A stretch of DNA of 64,000 nucleotides from Solimicrobium silvestre (GCF_002976435.1 NZ_PUGF01000002.1:62001-126000), one strand, 5' to 3'; shown: positions 44,743 through 53,926, counted from the first letter of the stretch. Numbers and translations are program-made. The notes: generated by a model from the sequence alone, not told the origin.

Positions 44743-45243
44743 ATGAATATTTTTATTCGTAATATGGTGGCATCGACAGCATTCATAACTTTCACAATGT
44801 TGTTGTCCCATGTAACTGTGGCTGCGGAAAGTAATGACAGCATAGACACGAAAGCTATCCGTCTTCAGTTGCAACGCTATGAGCAGGCACTCAATGATTC
44901 TGACGCCGAGAGTGTCATGCAACTGTATGCGGAAGACGCCGTCGCCATGCCGCAAAATAGTAATCCATTGGTAGGACGTGATTCTTTGCGCGCAGCCGTT
45001 ACTGCCGGTTTCAAAGCGGTCAAATTAAATGTCAAATTTGTCATTGATGAAATCCAGCCGTTATCATCGGCTTGGGCTTATGCGCGCACTCGATCTACCG
45101 GAACCATCAACGTGTTGGGCTCTGATGGACTGCCTAACCTCGAAGCCAATCAAGAAATTTTTCTATTTCACAAAGAGAGCGATGGGGAATGGCGCGTAGC
45201 ACGATATATTTTTTCAACGACCAACCCAGCCGCCATAAACTGA
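44743..45243 (+). CDS. Exported NTF2-like protein (DUF4440/SgcJ type)
   Basis: A 166-residue protein with a signal peptide (MVASTAFITFTMLLSHVTVAA) and an NTF2-like fold: 'IRLQLQRYEQALNDSDAESVMQLYAEDAVAMPQNSNPLVGRDSLRAAV' and 'DGEWRVARYIFSTTNP'. It is paralogous to the cytoplasmic protein at 46039. AAGGTG precedes the start. It lies between the oxidoreductase and DoxX genes in one apparent operon. The fold can be enzymatic or ligand binding. Confidence 0.87.
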   Translation: MNIFIRNMVASTAFITFTMLLSHVTVAAESNDSIDTKAIRLQLQRYEQALNDSDAESVMQLYAEDAVAMPQNSNPLVGRDSLRAAVTAGFKAVKLNVKFVIDEIQPLSSAWAYARTRSTGTINVLGSDGLPNLEANQEIFLFHKESDGEWRVARYIFSTTNPAAIN

Positions 45244-45256
45244 TCAAGGATTTTTT

Positions 45257-45649
45257 ATGAAAACATTGAATTTACAAGCAATTACAATGGCCAGCGCACG
45301 CATTTTTCTTTCAGCTATTTTCATTCTCTCGGGTTTTTCCAAGCTGGGAGCAATAGAACCGACACAAGTCTATATGCAGGCAATGGGAATGCCCTCAATA
45401 CTTCTTTGGCCAACGATTGTTTTAGAAATCGGCGCAGGTTTTTTGGTGATTTTAGGATTCCAAACACGTATCTCTGCCTTCCTGCTTGCCGGCTTTAGCC
45501 TTATTACTGCCGTCGTATTTCACAACGATTTTACAAGTCAGGTAAACATGATCATGTTCCTTAAAAACATATCAATGACCGGAGGCTTTTTGCTTCTTGC
45601 CGCTGTTGGCCCTGGCCTATTCAGCATAGACAAGCGCAAGACAATATGA
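45257..45649 (+). CDS. DoxX family membrane protein
   Basis: A 130-residue DoxX protein with four membrane helices: 'ARIFLSAIFILSGFSKL' opens it and 'NMIMFLKNISMTGGFLLLAAVGPGLFSID' closes it. AAGGA precedes the ATG, 13 bp after the NTF2-like gene. DoxX-type proteins associate with redox and thiol-stress functions. A terminator follows, ending this three-gene unit. Confidence 0.9.
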   Translation: MKTLNLQAITMASARIFLSAIFILSGFSKLGAIEPTQVYMQAMGMPSILLWPTIVLEIGAGFLVILGFQTRISAFLLAGFSLITAVVFHNDFTSQVNMIMFLKNISMTGGFLLLAAVGPGLFSIDKRKTI

Positions 45650-45655
45650 AAAATT

Positions 45656-45695
45656 AAAGCAGACACCAATCAAAAGGTTGAGTGTCTGCTTTTTT
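45656..45695 (+). terminator. Rho-independent terminator after doxX-like gene
   Basis: AAAGCAGACAC and GTGTCTGCTTT form an 11-bp stem with a 15-nt loop and a T run. The rest of the gap to 46038 is AT-rich with no gene; a promoter for the next operon must lie there. Confidence 0.88.
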
Positions 45696-46038
45696 AGCCT
45701 GAGCTGTTAGATCGTACAGAATGAATTCCATTTATACAAAATGAAATAGTGGAATTAATGAACATTTAGAATTGTTGGACTAATAAAGTTTTTCGTTCAT
45801 ATTATTCATAAATATGCCCAATGTTAACTTCCAATGTTGACGTCAAGTAACGCTAATTCATAAGCCCGCGTAGAAATAATAAGGACCATTTTTCAGTCTT
45901 TATCTATTGCCAATATTGCATTCTCTCAAAAACGAGAGGAATCATATCGATTATCGATCTTCCGTAGAAATTTGTGAAAACCTATTATTGCGCCCATCGG
46001 GAAAAAGCCCGCATTGAGTCAACTAAGGAGTATTAAAA

Positions 46039-46416
46039 ATGAGTATTAAATCCATCATAGAAGCATACGGTACTGCATTAAACGCCAATGACATTGACAG
46101 CATCTTGAGCCTGTACAGCGCAGATCCGGTATTCATGCCACAGGGCGCACCTGCATTAATCGGCCGCGACGCCGTTCGTGCTGGCTACACATTCGTATTT
46201 AATACCCTCAAGCTAAATGTGCAATTTACCATTCATGAAATCGAGGAGGTCGGTGATTTGGCATGGGTACGCACTAGTTCCGCTGGTCGCACTCGTGTGT
46301 TGGCAGCAGGAATTGAGACTGACGAGGGTAACAACGAATTGTTCGTGTTCCGTAAAGAAAACGGTGAATGGCGCATTCATCGCTACTTGTTCGCGACGAA
46401 CTTGTCGAAATCCTGA
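46039..46416 (+). CDS. NTF2-like protein (DUF4440 type)
   Basis: A 125-residue cytoplasmic protein: 'IEAYGTALNANDIDSILSLYSADPVFMPQGAPALIGRDAVRAGYTFVFNTLKLNVQFTIHEI' and 'NGEWRIHRYLFATN'. It is clearly a paralogue of the exported protein at 44743 without the signal peptide. AAGGAG lies 8 nt before the ATG. It opens the second operon of the island. Confidence 0.88.
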   Translation: MSIKSIIEAYGTALNANDIDSILSLYSADPVFMPQGAPALIGRDAVRAGYTFVFNTLKLNVQFTIHEIEEVGDLAWVRTSSAGRTRVLAAGIETDEGNNELFVFRKENGEWRIHRYLFATNLSKS

Positions 46417-46463
46417 ATTCAATGCATCTAATTCAACATCATAAAAATTACTGGACATATAAA

Positions 46464-47480
46464 ATGAAATTTTCCCGAATTCTTGCTGCAGCGGCCTTTG
46501 CCGTGGCCCTACCATTTTCCTGCGTATCTCATGCCCAGGAAGCCGATAATCTTCCAAACTTTGTGTCTGTACTGCCGCAAATAAAGGCCAAAACCTTGCC
46601 AGTAGATCCACAAAAAGGTTACCTAGTTAAGGAAGTAAGGCCTGGCGTGTACGTGATCACTGACGGAATGTATCAATCTGCCTTCATGACGACCGGTAAA
46701 GGTGTTATCTTGTTTGACGCACCCCCATCATTTGGCGGGCACATCATCAGTGCTGTGGCTGAAGTGACGTCGGAGCCGATCGTAGAACTCGTGTACTCGC
46801 ATGTGCATGTGGATCACATCGGTAGCGCCGATCTCATTTTGAAGCAGTTTCCGCACCTAAAAATCGTAGCAGAAGAAGGAACTGCAGAATTTCTCCGTGA
46901 GATGAAAGACCCGCACCGCCCGATGCCTAACCGTATCTTCAAGGATCATCTGTCATTGAAGCTCGGTTCGGCAACTGCGGAGCTCAAAGTCGGTCACTGG
47001 CATTCTCCTGAAGGTGACTTATTCATCTACTTACCAGGCAAGAAGTTTCTGATGGCTATCGACACCCTGGCAGCAGGTTCCGTACCGTTCATGGGTTTTG
47101 ATCTCACGATGAATATGCACGATTACATGAAAGTATTTGATCAGATATTGGCCTATGACTTTGACGTGTTGGTGGCTGGTCACCTAACTTACCTTGCAGA
47201 TCGTAATGACGTGCAGGTAACTAAGGACTATGTGACTGACGTCTACACAACCGTAAAGCGAATTCACGATACAGCTAACCAAATGGACATCATGTCAAAA
47301 GCGGCTCAAAAGTATACGTGGGACAACAAGTTCGCCGTCTTCCGCACCGTGTTGGATGAAGTGACCGAACAATGTGCTAAGGAAATTCAAGGTCGCTGGA
47401 TAAATAAGCTTGACGGTGTAGATGTATTCGTAACTAGTCATTGCAGCACGGCGTTGGTCTACGCTCGCTGGGACGATTAA
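46464..47480 (+). CDS. Exported MBL-fold metallo-hydrolase
   Basis: A 338-residue MBL protein with a signal peptide (ILAAAAFAVALPFSCVSHAQ). The metal-binding 'VYSHVHVDHIGSADLIL' is intact, and further ligands are likely in 'VGHWHSPEGD', 'AIDTLAAG' and 'VAGHLTYLADRNDV'. I chose the ATG at 46464 because it begins the signal peptide; the frame is open further upstream inside the previous gene. The substrate is unknown, and the family covers hydrolases of lactones, thioesters and beta-lactams. Confidence 0.88.
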   Translation: MKFSRILAAAAFAVALPFSCVSHAQEADNLPNFVSVLPQIKAKTLPVDPQKGYLVKEVRPGVYVITDGMYQSAFMTTGKGVILFDAPPSFGGHIISAVAEVTSEPIVELVYSHVHVDHIGSADLILKQFPHLKIVAEEGTAEFLREMKDPHRPMPNRIFKDHLSLKLGSATAELKVGHWHSPEGDLFIYLPGKKFLMAIDTLAAGSVPFMGFDLTMNMHDYMKVFDQILAYDFDVLVAGHLTYLADRNDVQVTKDYVTDVYTTVKRIHDTANQMDIMSKAAQKYTWDNKFAVFRTVLDEVTEQCAKEIQGRWINKLDGVDVFVTSHCSTALVYARWDD

Positions 47481-47510
47481 GTATTCAAACTAGTTAACAC
47501 GGAGCCAACT

Positions 47511-48179
47511 ATGTCGATCGAAATCGTACAGGGCCGGGAAGCAACCATCCAGTTCGATGCTCAACGATGCGTTCATTCACGTAACTGCGTATTGTCACAT
47601 CCCGATGTATTCGTGCCGAACATACAAGGAGAATGGATTCATCCTGACGCGCAACCACTCGAAGAATTAATTCGGCTAGCTCAGAATTGCCCTTCCGGCG
47701 CTATTCGTGTGATGCGAAATGCACAGGAAGAAACTACTTCCGAAGTTCATTTAGTAGAAGTGGCTCCGCTTGTTAATACAGTTCGGGTGCGGGAAAACGG
47801 ACCGCTGGCATTAGAAGCGGAGTTTCAAATCGAGGGCGAATCTCAGGAGACACCGCGCGCAACGCTCTGTCGTTGCGGTTTGTCCAAAAACAAGCCTTAT
47901 TGCGATGGAGCGCACCAAGTGGCGGGCTTCTTTGCGACCGGTGAACCTGTCATCGTGCCATATCAAGGTCTGGCGGCGCGCAATGGCTTAATCAATATCG
48001 AACCGCTTCCGGACGGGCCGCTGCACATAGTCGGCAATCTTGAAATTGTCAGCGGCACCGGGCGAACCTGCAACACGACGATTGAGACATATTTATGTCG
48101 TTGTGGGCATTCCGCGAACAAGCCGTATTGCGACGGCGCTCACATCACGGCAGGATTTAAGACCGTGGAGAAATTATGA
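47511..48179 (+). CDS. Ferredoxin-like plus double CDGSH iron-sulfur protein
   Basis: A 222-residue protein with three iron-sulfur modules. The N-terminal Fer4_19-type region (about 15-65) has Cys in 'RCVHSRNCVLSHPDVFV' and 'AQNCPSGAIRV'. Two CDGSH domains follow: 'CRCGLSKNKPYCDGAH' (about residues 121-136) and 'CRCGHSANKPYCDGAH' (near the C-terminus). CDGSH clusters are [2Fe-2S] with 3-Cys-1-His ligation. The protein is probably an electron carrier or redox sensor for the neighbouring oxidoreductases. CGGAG precedes the ATG. Confidence 0.93.
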   Translation: MSIEIVQGREATIQFDAQRCVHSRNCVLSHPDVFVPNIQGEWIHPDAQPLEELIRLAQNCPSGAIRVMRNAQEETTSEVHLVEVAPLVNTVRVRENGPLALEAEFQIEGESQETPRATLCRCGLSKNKPYCDGAHQVAGFFATGEPVIVPYQGLAARNGLINIEPLPDGPLHIVGNLEIVSGTGRTCNTTIETYLCRCGHSANKPYCDGAHITAGFKTVEKL

Positions 48180-48322
48180 GAGTAAATGCTCTAGAAAAAA
48201 TGGGCGGCCCAGAAGCTTTGCAACTTCAGGTTATGTTGTGTGCGCAAACGTTTGAATTTGACAATCTTAGGTGCTCACACAATCTCACGAAAAGTGGACA
48301 CGTACTTGGAAATTGGTCATGA
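48176..48322 (+). pseudogene. Fossil N-terminus of a quinone oxidoreductase gene
   Basis: An ATGA overlap with the CDGSH gene's stop starts a frame reading MRVNALEKMGGPEALQLQ, which matches the first 18 residues of quinone oxidoreductases such as the one at 43714 (MKAYVIEQSGGPEVLQLRD). After that the similarity stops; 30 unrelated codons lead to a TGA at 48320-48322. It seems a gene was deleted after its first 55 bp, and the present gene at 48327 took its place. Confidence 0.7.
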
Positions 48323-48326
48323 AGCC

Positions 48327-49337
48327 ATGAATACACTTATAAACTCCGCCTCACGCAATATGATGCGTGCAGTAGTACTTTGCGAACCCGGGGGACCGAA
48401 AAATCTGGTGCTGACCGAACTGCCCATGCCGCAGCCTAGGCCGGGATGGGTTCGAATCGCTATTCGTGCATTCGGTCTCAACCGTTCGGAACTCCATACA
48501 CGGCTGGGATTATCGCAGGGGGTTACTTTCCCGCGTGTGCTCGGAATTGAAGCCGTAGGTGTAGTTGATGCTTGTCCTGACGGCAGCGTGCCGCTTGGCC
48601 AGCAAGTCGCCACCATGCTTGGCGGTATGGGACGTGTTTTTGATGGCGGCTATGCCGAATACGTTGTTGTACCTTGTAGCCAGGTAATTCAGTTCCAGTC
48701 AAATTTGCCTTGGGACGTGTTAGGCGCTGTGCCAGAGACCTTGCAAACCGCATACGGTTCGCTGAGTGTAGGACTTGACCTTCAAGCAGGGCAAAGCTTG
48801 TTGATTCGCGGCGGCACTTCGGCGCTCGGATTGGCGGCAGCAACTCTTGCCAAAGAAATTGGCGCGACCGTGATTGCAACGACGCGTCAAATGGATCGTA
48901 TCAATGCTCTTTTGGCGCATGGAGTCGATTATGCGATTGTCGATCAAGGCGAAATTAACGTTGAGGTTCGAAAAATTTTCCCCAGAGGGGTTGATGCCGC
49001 GCTGGAGTTAGTCGGCACGCCGACCTTATCGGATACCTTGCGCGCCACGCGCGTGCATGGAACCGTATGCTTCACAGGAATGCTGTCGAATCAGTGGACA
49101 GTAAAAGACTTCTACCCAATTGACTATATTCCACGGGGTGTCCGTCTCACTTCCTACGCTGGCGGAGCCAGCGATTTACCTGCGGCCGTACTGCAAAAGT
49201 ATCTTGAACAAGTGGCGGCCAATATGTCGACACTTGGTCCGATTCATACATATTCCTTGGATGAGATTCCGCGCGCGCACGCGGACATGGAACACAACCG
49301 AGTGTTTGGCAAAATCGTCGGCGTCATCAAATCATAA
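48327..49337 (+). CDS. Quinone oxidoreductase-like MDR protein
   Basis: A 336-residue MDR enzyme: 'MRAVVLCEPGGPKNLVLTELP', GroES-like 'VRIAIRAFGLNRSELHTRLG', and NADPH motif 'LLIRGGTSALGLAAATLAKEIGATVIATTR'. It is a paralogue of the 43714 gene. The start is unclear: ATG 48327 gives 12 extra residues; ATG 48363 would start at MRAVVL like its relatives. Neither has a good ribosome site, perhaps because upstream sequence was rearranged. Confidence 0.88.
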   Translation: MNTLINSASRNMMRAVVLCEPGGPKNLVLTELPMPQPRPGWVRIAIRAFGLNRSELHTRLGLSQGVTFPRVLGIEAVGVVDACPDGSVPLGQQVATMLGGMGRVFDGGYAEYVVVPCSQVIQFQSNLPWDVLGAVPETLQTAYGSLSVGLDLQAGQSLLIRGGTSALGLAAATLAKEIGATVIATTRQMDRINALLAHGVDYAIVDQGEINVEVRKIFPRGVDAALELVGTPTLSDTLRATRVHGTVCFTGMLSNQWTVKDFYPIDYIPRGVRLTSYAGGASDLPAAVLQKYLEQVAANMSTLGPIHTYSLDEIPRAHADMEHNRVFGKIVGVIKS

Positions 49338-49365
49338 ATTCAGATAGAGAAAAGAGGCGATCCAT

Positions 49366-50358
49366 ATGCAAGCAGCCTGGTACGAATCAAGAGGGCCGGC
49401 ACGTGAAGTACTGGTCGTCGGCACGATGCTAGAACCTCAGCCGGCACCAGGCGAGGTTCGCATTCGCTTGGCGTTTTCAGGAATAAGTCCCGGGGACGTC
49501 AAAAAACGCGGTGGCTGGCAAGGTGCGCCAATGCCCTATCCTCGGGTGATACCGCATAGTGATGGTGCCGGAGTTATCGACGCTGTTGGTGTGGGAGTTC
49601 CATCCAGTCGAATCGGACAAACCGTGTGGTGTTACGGTGCCCAGTCCTATCGTCCCTTTGGTACAGCCGCTGAGTCGGTAATCGTACCCAGCGCAATGGC
49701 TGTTTCTTTACCCGAAGGAGCTGCTGTTCAAGCCAACGTACTGGAACAAGCAGCCTGCCTCGGCATCACGGGAATAACGGGATACCAGGCCGTATTTGCG
49801 GCCGGGCCGGTCAATGGCTTGAACGTACTTGTGTGGGGTGCGGGCTCAGGTGTAGGAGCAGTAGCACTGCAAATGGCACGGCGCGCCGGTGCGCGAGTAA
49901 TGGCAGTAGTGCGTCGACCAGAACAGCAAACGGCACTGCGTGAGCAAGGTGTGAATAATACCTGGTTGGCCGACGACCCGGCATTGATCACGTACATCAA
50001 ACAAGCGGCGCCAGAAGGCGTGCATCGCGTGGCTGAGGTCGACTTTGCGGCGCATATTGATACAAACGCCGAAATCATGGCAATTGGTGGTGTCATCGCT
50101 GCTTATTACTCGTCGGATAATCGCCCCTCCATACCCTATTGGAAATTGGGTTTTTCCGACGTGAGCTTGAGGCTATTAGGTAGTGACGATTTTGCTCCTC
50201 AAGTTAAAGAAAGAGCTGCTGAAGAGCTCACTAAGGCGTTAATGGACGGTTCATTGTCCATACCAGTTACGCGACGTCTGCCATTGACCGAAATTGCCCT
50301 TGCACACGAGCACATTGAGCAAGGATTCAGTGGTCGGGTTGTTCTTGGTTTTTCATAA
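49366..50358 (+). CDS. NADPH:quinone reductase-like MDR protein
   Basis: A 330-residue MDR enzyme of another branch: 'PAPGEVRIRLAFSGISPGDVKKRGGWQG', 'VIPHSDGAGVIDAVGVGV' and the nucleotide motif 'VLVWGAGSGVGAVALQMARRAGARVMAVVRR'. AGAGGCG precedes the ATG, and the gene follows the previous one by 28 bp. It completes the second island operon. Confidence 0.9.
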   Translation: MQAAWYESRGPAREVLVVGTMLEPQPAPGEVRIRLAFSGISPGDVKKRGGWQGAPMPYPRVIPHSDGAGVIDAVGVGVPSSRIGQTVWCYGAQSYRPFGTAAESVIVPSAMAVSLPEGAAVQANVLEQAACLGITGITGYQAVFAAGPVNGLNVLVWGAGSGVGAVALQMARRAGARVMAVVRRPEQQTALREQGVNNTWLADDPALITYIKQAAPEGVHRVAEVDFAAHIDTNAEIMAIGGVIAAYYSSDNRPSIPYWKLGFSDVSLRLLGSDDFAPQVKERAAEELTKALMDGSLSIPVTRRLPLTEIALAHEHIEQGFSGRVVLGFS

Positions 50359-50572
50359 CAAGCGGACTAAATTTTCATTTCTGCACACCAAACCTTTCAA
50401 TTGAATAGCAAAACTGGCATCAACTCACAACAGACAAAAATCCCGTTATCCCGTTTTCATTGTCGATTTTGATTCCATAAATTTGATCAGTCGTCGCATT
50501 ATTGTGGCGACAGAAGACCGCAATACATGTTGCTCAAAATAGTAAGCCAGAAACTAAACGAACAAATACGAA

Positions 50573-51562
50573 ATGACTAAGCAAATGTTAATGCCTGAAC
50601 TAGCAGTACGATTGAAGGATGAATTCATTCCAGTAGATAAAATCCTAGAAGAAATCAGCGCAGGTTTACGACAACCGCAAGCACATACTTCGCCCAAATA
50701 TTTATATGACGCGCTAGGATCGAAATTGTTTGAGGCAATCTGTGAATTACCGGAATACTATCCAACCCGCACCGAAGCCGGAATTTTTGAAGCATATCAG
50801 GATGACATTGCATGTTCGGTCGGTTATGGGAGTACCTTGATCGATTTAGGCGCTGGCAATTGCGCGAAAGCGGCGCGTTTGTTTCCCGCGTTGCGCCCGG
50901 AACAATATGTCGCCATCGATATTTCCGCTGATTTTTTGCAGATTGCTGTAGCACAGTTACAGCAACGTTATCCCGAAGTGGCAATGATGGGACTGTGCTT
51001 GGACTTCTCGGAATCGCTCGCATTGTCACAACAGGTCAGGCGTGAAAGACGGTTGTTTTTCTATCCTGGATCGTCGATAGGAAACTATACGCCTTCCCAG
51101 GCACTTCAATTCTTACGTCGTATTCATAACGAATGCCAAACCTCCAGTCAAGCCGATAGTGGGTTATTGATCGGCGTTGATTTAATCAAGAACGAAAACG
51201 TGATGAATGCAGCCTACAACGATGCTCTCGGCGTAACAGCATCATTTAATCTGAACTTGCTGCTACACCTTAATCGTTTGATTGGTGCCGATTTTGATTT
51301 GCGTCAATGGCAGCACTGTGGATTTTTTAACTCAACACAAAACCGGATTGAAATGCATCTGGTGGCACGTCAGGCGTTGACGGCAACCTGGCACGGTGGT
51401 GCACGCGAATTCGCACAAGGTGAAAGCATTCATACCGAGAATAGCTATAAATATACGCAACAAGCATTTCTGTCGCTATTGGCAGAAGCCGGATTCCAGA
51501 AATCGAAGGTGTGGGTTGATCCGAATCAATGGTTCATGCTATGCCATGCTCATGCAGCTTAA
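50573..51562 (+). CDS. egtD: L-histidine N(alpha)-methyltransferase
   Basis: A 329-residue SAM-dependent methyltransferase that trimethylates histidine to hercynine, the first step of ergothioneine synthesis. EgtD landmarks are 'YLYDALGSKLFEAICELPEYYPTRTEAGIF', the SAM motif 'LIDLGAGNCAKAARLFPAL', 'FFYPGSSIGNYTP' and 'GVDLIKNENVMNAAYNDALGVTASFNLN'. The paired egtB follows by 20 bp. No strong ribosome site is visible before the ATG. Confidence 0.94.
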   Translation: MTKQMLMPELAVRLKDEFIPVDKILEEISAGLRQPQAHTSPKYLYDALGSKLFEAICELPEYYPTRTEAGIFEAYQDDIACSVGYGSTLIDLGAGNCAKAARLFPALRPEQYVAIDISADFLQIAVAQLQQRYPEVAMMGLCLDFSESLALSQQVRRERRLFFYPGSSIGNYTPSQALQFLRRIHNECQTSSQADSGLLIGVDLIKNENVMNAAYNDALGVTASFNLNLLLHLNRLIGADFDLRQWQHCGFFNSTQNRIEMHLVARQALTATWHGGAREFAQGESIHTENSYKYTQQAFLSLLAEAGFQKSKVWVDPNQWFMLCHAHAA

Positions 51563-51582
51563 GCGAGCGAGAGGAATAACCC

Positions 51583-52836
51583 ATGCAAGTGCAAACTGAA
51601 ACCGACCCGAAAATTTCAGCTCATTTATTGCAGCGTTTTAACGAGGTGCGTAAATTTTCTGTCAGTTTGGCAAAGCCCTTATCCGAAGAAGATTGCTGCA
51701 TACAATCGATGCCGGACGCTAGTCCGATGAAGTGGCATTTGGCGCACACCACATGGTTTTTTGAGACATTCATCTTGGAGCGTTTCGAGATAAATTTCCG
51801 CCCTTACCATCAAGCCTATCGTGTGCTGTTCAATTCCTATTACAACGGCGTCGGCCAAAAACATCCACGTGCACAACGTGGTTTGCTTTCACGTCCGTCT
51901 ACCAACGAAGTGATCGCATATCGACACAATGTCGACATGCGCATGGGTGCATTACTGGAACGAGCAATTTCGAACGATTCAGTATCGGAATCAATATTGG
52001 ATTTGATTTCACTAACCGAATTAGGCATTCAACACGAGCAGCAGCATCAGGAACTAATGCTCACTGACATCAAGCACATGCTATCGATGAATCCGCTGTT
52101 TCCAGCATATGAAAACAGCTTGCCGGTGCGTCATCGGAGCTCGCTTGAAAATGCCGACAAGGTGACTTGGATTTCATTAGATGCGGGTGTCGTAATGATC
52201 GGATACGACGCAATCAGTTTTTGCTTCGATAACGAAATACCTCGTCATCGACAATTCGTTGAAGCCTTTTCGATGGCTTCGCGTCTTGTTACGAATGCTG
52301 AATATGCGGTGTTTATCGACGCAGGTGGCTATCGCAATCCTGTTCATTGGTTAGCAGAAGGATGGGATTGGGTACGTAACCAGGGTTTAACTCAGCCACT
52401 CTATTGGTACCGCCCCGACGATAAGTTGTGGCACGAATTTACCTTGCACGGCTTGCAACGGCTGGACCCACAGGCGCCGGCTATTCATTTATCGTACTTC
52501 GAGGCAGACGCCTATGCACATTGGGCAGGGGCACGTTTGCCCACCGAATTTGAATGGGAGATGGCAGCAACTACAAGTAGTTCGTCTGCCCAGCTATTAC
52601 AACTGTTTGGCACTGCGTGGCAATGGACTAGCAGCAGCTATGCACCATATCCTGGATTTGTAGCCGCTGAAGGCGTTGTTGGCGAATACAACGGCAAGTT
52701 CATGGTCAACCAATATGTATTGCGAGGCTCGTCATGCGTGACACCAGTCGGCCATACGCGCACCACATACCGTAATTTCTTTTCAGTTGGCGCACGCTGG
52801 CAATTTACTGGAATTCGATTAGCGAAATCAATTTGA
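51583..52836 (+). CDS. egtB: Ergothioneine biosynthesis sulfoxide synthase
   Basis: A 417-residue iron enzyme that joins hercynine to a thiol with oxygen. The N-terminal DinB_2 domain supplies iron-binding histidines in 'MKWHLAHTTWFFETF' (H52/H55) and 'GIQHEQQHQELMLTDIKHML' (about 149-162). The C-terminal FGE-sulfatase domain has 'FSMASRLVTNAEYAVFIDAGGY', 'HLSYFEADAYAHWAGARLPTEFEWEMAA' and 'LRGSSCVTP'. No egtC or egtE is adjacent, as in many proteobacterial EgtDB pairs; thiol specificity cannot be read here. Confidence 0.94.
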   Translation: MQVQTETDPKISAHLLQRFNEVRKFSVSLAKPLSEEDCCIQSMPDASPMKWHLAHTTWFFETFILERFEINFRPYHQAYRVLFNSYYNGVGQKHPRAQRGLLSRPSTNEVIAYRHNVDMRMGALLERAISNDSVSESILDLISLTELGIQHEQQHQELMLTDIKHMLSMNPLFPAYENSLPVRHRSSLENADKVTWISLDAGVVMIGYDAISFCFDNEIPRHRQFVEAFSMASRLVTNAEYAVFIDAGGYRNPVHWLAEGWDWVRNQGLTQPLYWYRPDDKLWHEFTLHGLQRLDPQAPAIHLSYFEADAYAHWAGARLPTEFEWEMAATTSSSSAQLLQLFGTAWQWTSSSYAPYPGFVAAEGVVGEYNGKFMVNQYVLRGSSCVTPVGHTRTTYRNFFSVGARWQFTGIRLAKSI

Positions 52837-52976
52837 TAATTGGTAATTTTAAAAAAATTGTAATTCGTTTTTATTTTGAAGACGAAGGTATTAACGGTGG
52901 TTCTTCGTTGTTCAACGGTGTTTAACACAAACAGAGACCTATTATCAGCAACAATGACTTTTTATAGGATGGCGAC

Positions 52977-53864
52977 ATGGACCTAAACAGTGTCAGAATG
53001 TTCGTTGCGGTAGTTCAGGCTGGCAGTCTGTCAACCGCAGCAGAGCGCGTTGGTATTCCGCTACCAACGTTAAGTCGTCGCATTCGCGAGCTGGAATCCG
53101 AGCTAAACGTTCGATTGTTCGAACGCCATTCGCAAGGCGTTAAAGTGACGGAAGTCGGTACTAGATTGTATGAACATGCCGCTCGTGGAATTGAATCGCT
53201 GGAAGATGCCGAACGTGCGGTGGTCAGTAATGACGAAGCACAACTTACCGGCACGTTAAGGTTGTCAATACCACCTGCTTTTGAACCGTGGTGGGAGTTG
53301 GTTGCTGAATTTCAAAGGCAGCATCGACATGTGACTGTCACGGTCTATACAACAGAACGCCGTGTCGAACTAGTCGAGGATGGTATCGATGTTGCGTTGC
53401 GCGTCGGCGCTATTGTCCATGAACAAATGGTGGCACGAAAACTGTTTTCATATCGTCATGTATTGGTTGCAAGTCCGAAATTATTGGCTGAATTTGGCGA
53501 ACCATCGTCACCCGATGAGTTGCGACGTTTTCCCTGTGGCGTATGGCGCCGTGACACCTTATCGAATCATATATGGCAGTTAGGTGACCAGATGTTTGAA
53601 CCGTCAGCCACCTTGGTGACCAACGACTACCTACATTTGCGCAACCGTGCAATTTCTGGTGATTTGGTAACAGAATTGCCACCGTTTCTAGCTCGCGAGG
53701 CTGTCGCGAACGGCACGCTGTGTTTACTATTGCCGGAGTATCCATTGCCAATGCAAGACATTTCTTTGCTTTACCCATCGAGACGTTTTGTGCCGAGTAT
53801 CGTACGAGCGTACATTAATTTCTGCCAAGAACAAGTAGTAGGTTTCTGTGAAGGAAAAAAGTAA
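52977..53864 (+). CDS. LysR family transcriptional regulator
   Basis: A 295-residue LysR regulator of the CrgA/DsdC-like group: HTH 'NSVRMFVAVVQAGSLSTAAERVGIPLPTLSRRIRELESELNVRLFERHSQGVKVTEVG' and an effector domain with 'LTGTLRLSIPPAFEPWWELVAEFQ'. AGGA lies 8 nt before the ATG. It follows egtB on the same strand by 140 bp and lies just before the right boundary of the island; it may control the island's redox genes. Confidence 0.9.
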   Translation: MDLNSVRMFVAVVQAGSLSTAAERVGIPLPTLSRRIRELESELNVRLFERHSQGVKVTEVGTRLYEHAARGIESLEDAERAVVSNDEAQLTGTLRLSIPPAFEPWWELVAEFQRQHRHVTVTVYTTERRVELVEDGIDVALRVGAIVHEQMVARKLFSYRHVLVASPKLLAEFGEPSSPDELRRFPCGVWRRDTLSNHIWQLGDQMFEPSATLVTNDYLHLRNRAISGDLVTELPPFLAREAVANGTLCLLLPEYPLPMQDISLLYPSRRFVPSIVRAYINFCQEQVVGFCEGKK

Positions 53865-53926
53865 GCAAGTTACTCTATAGGTCCAATTTTCTATTCTTGA
53901 ACAAGAGAAATTGGAGTTTAAATTGT

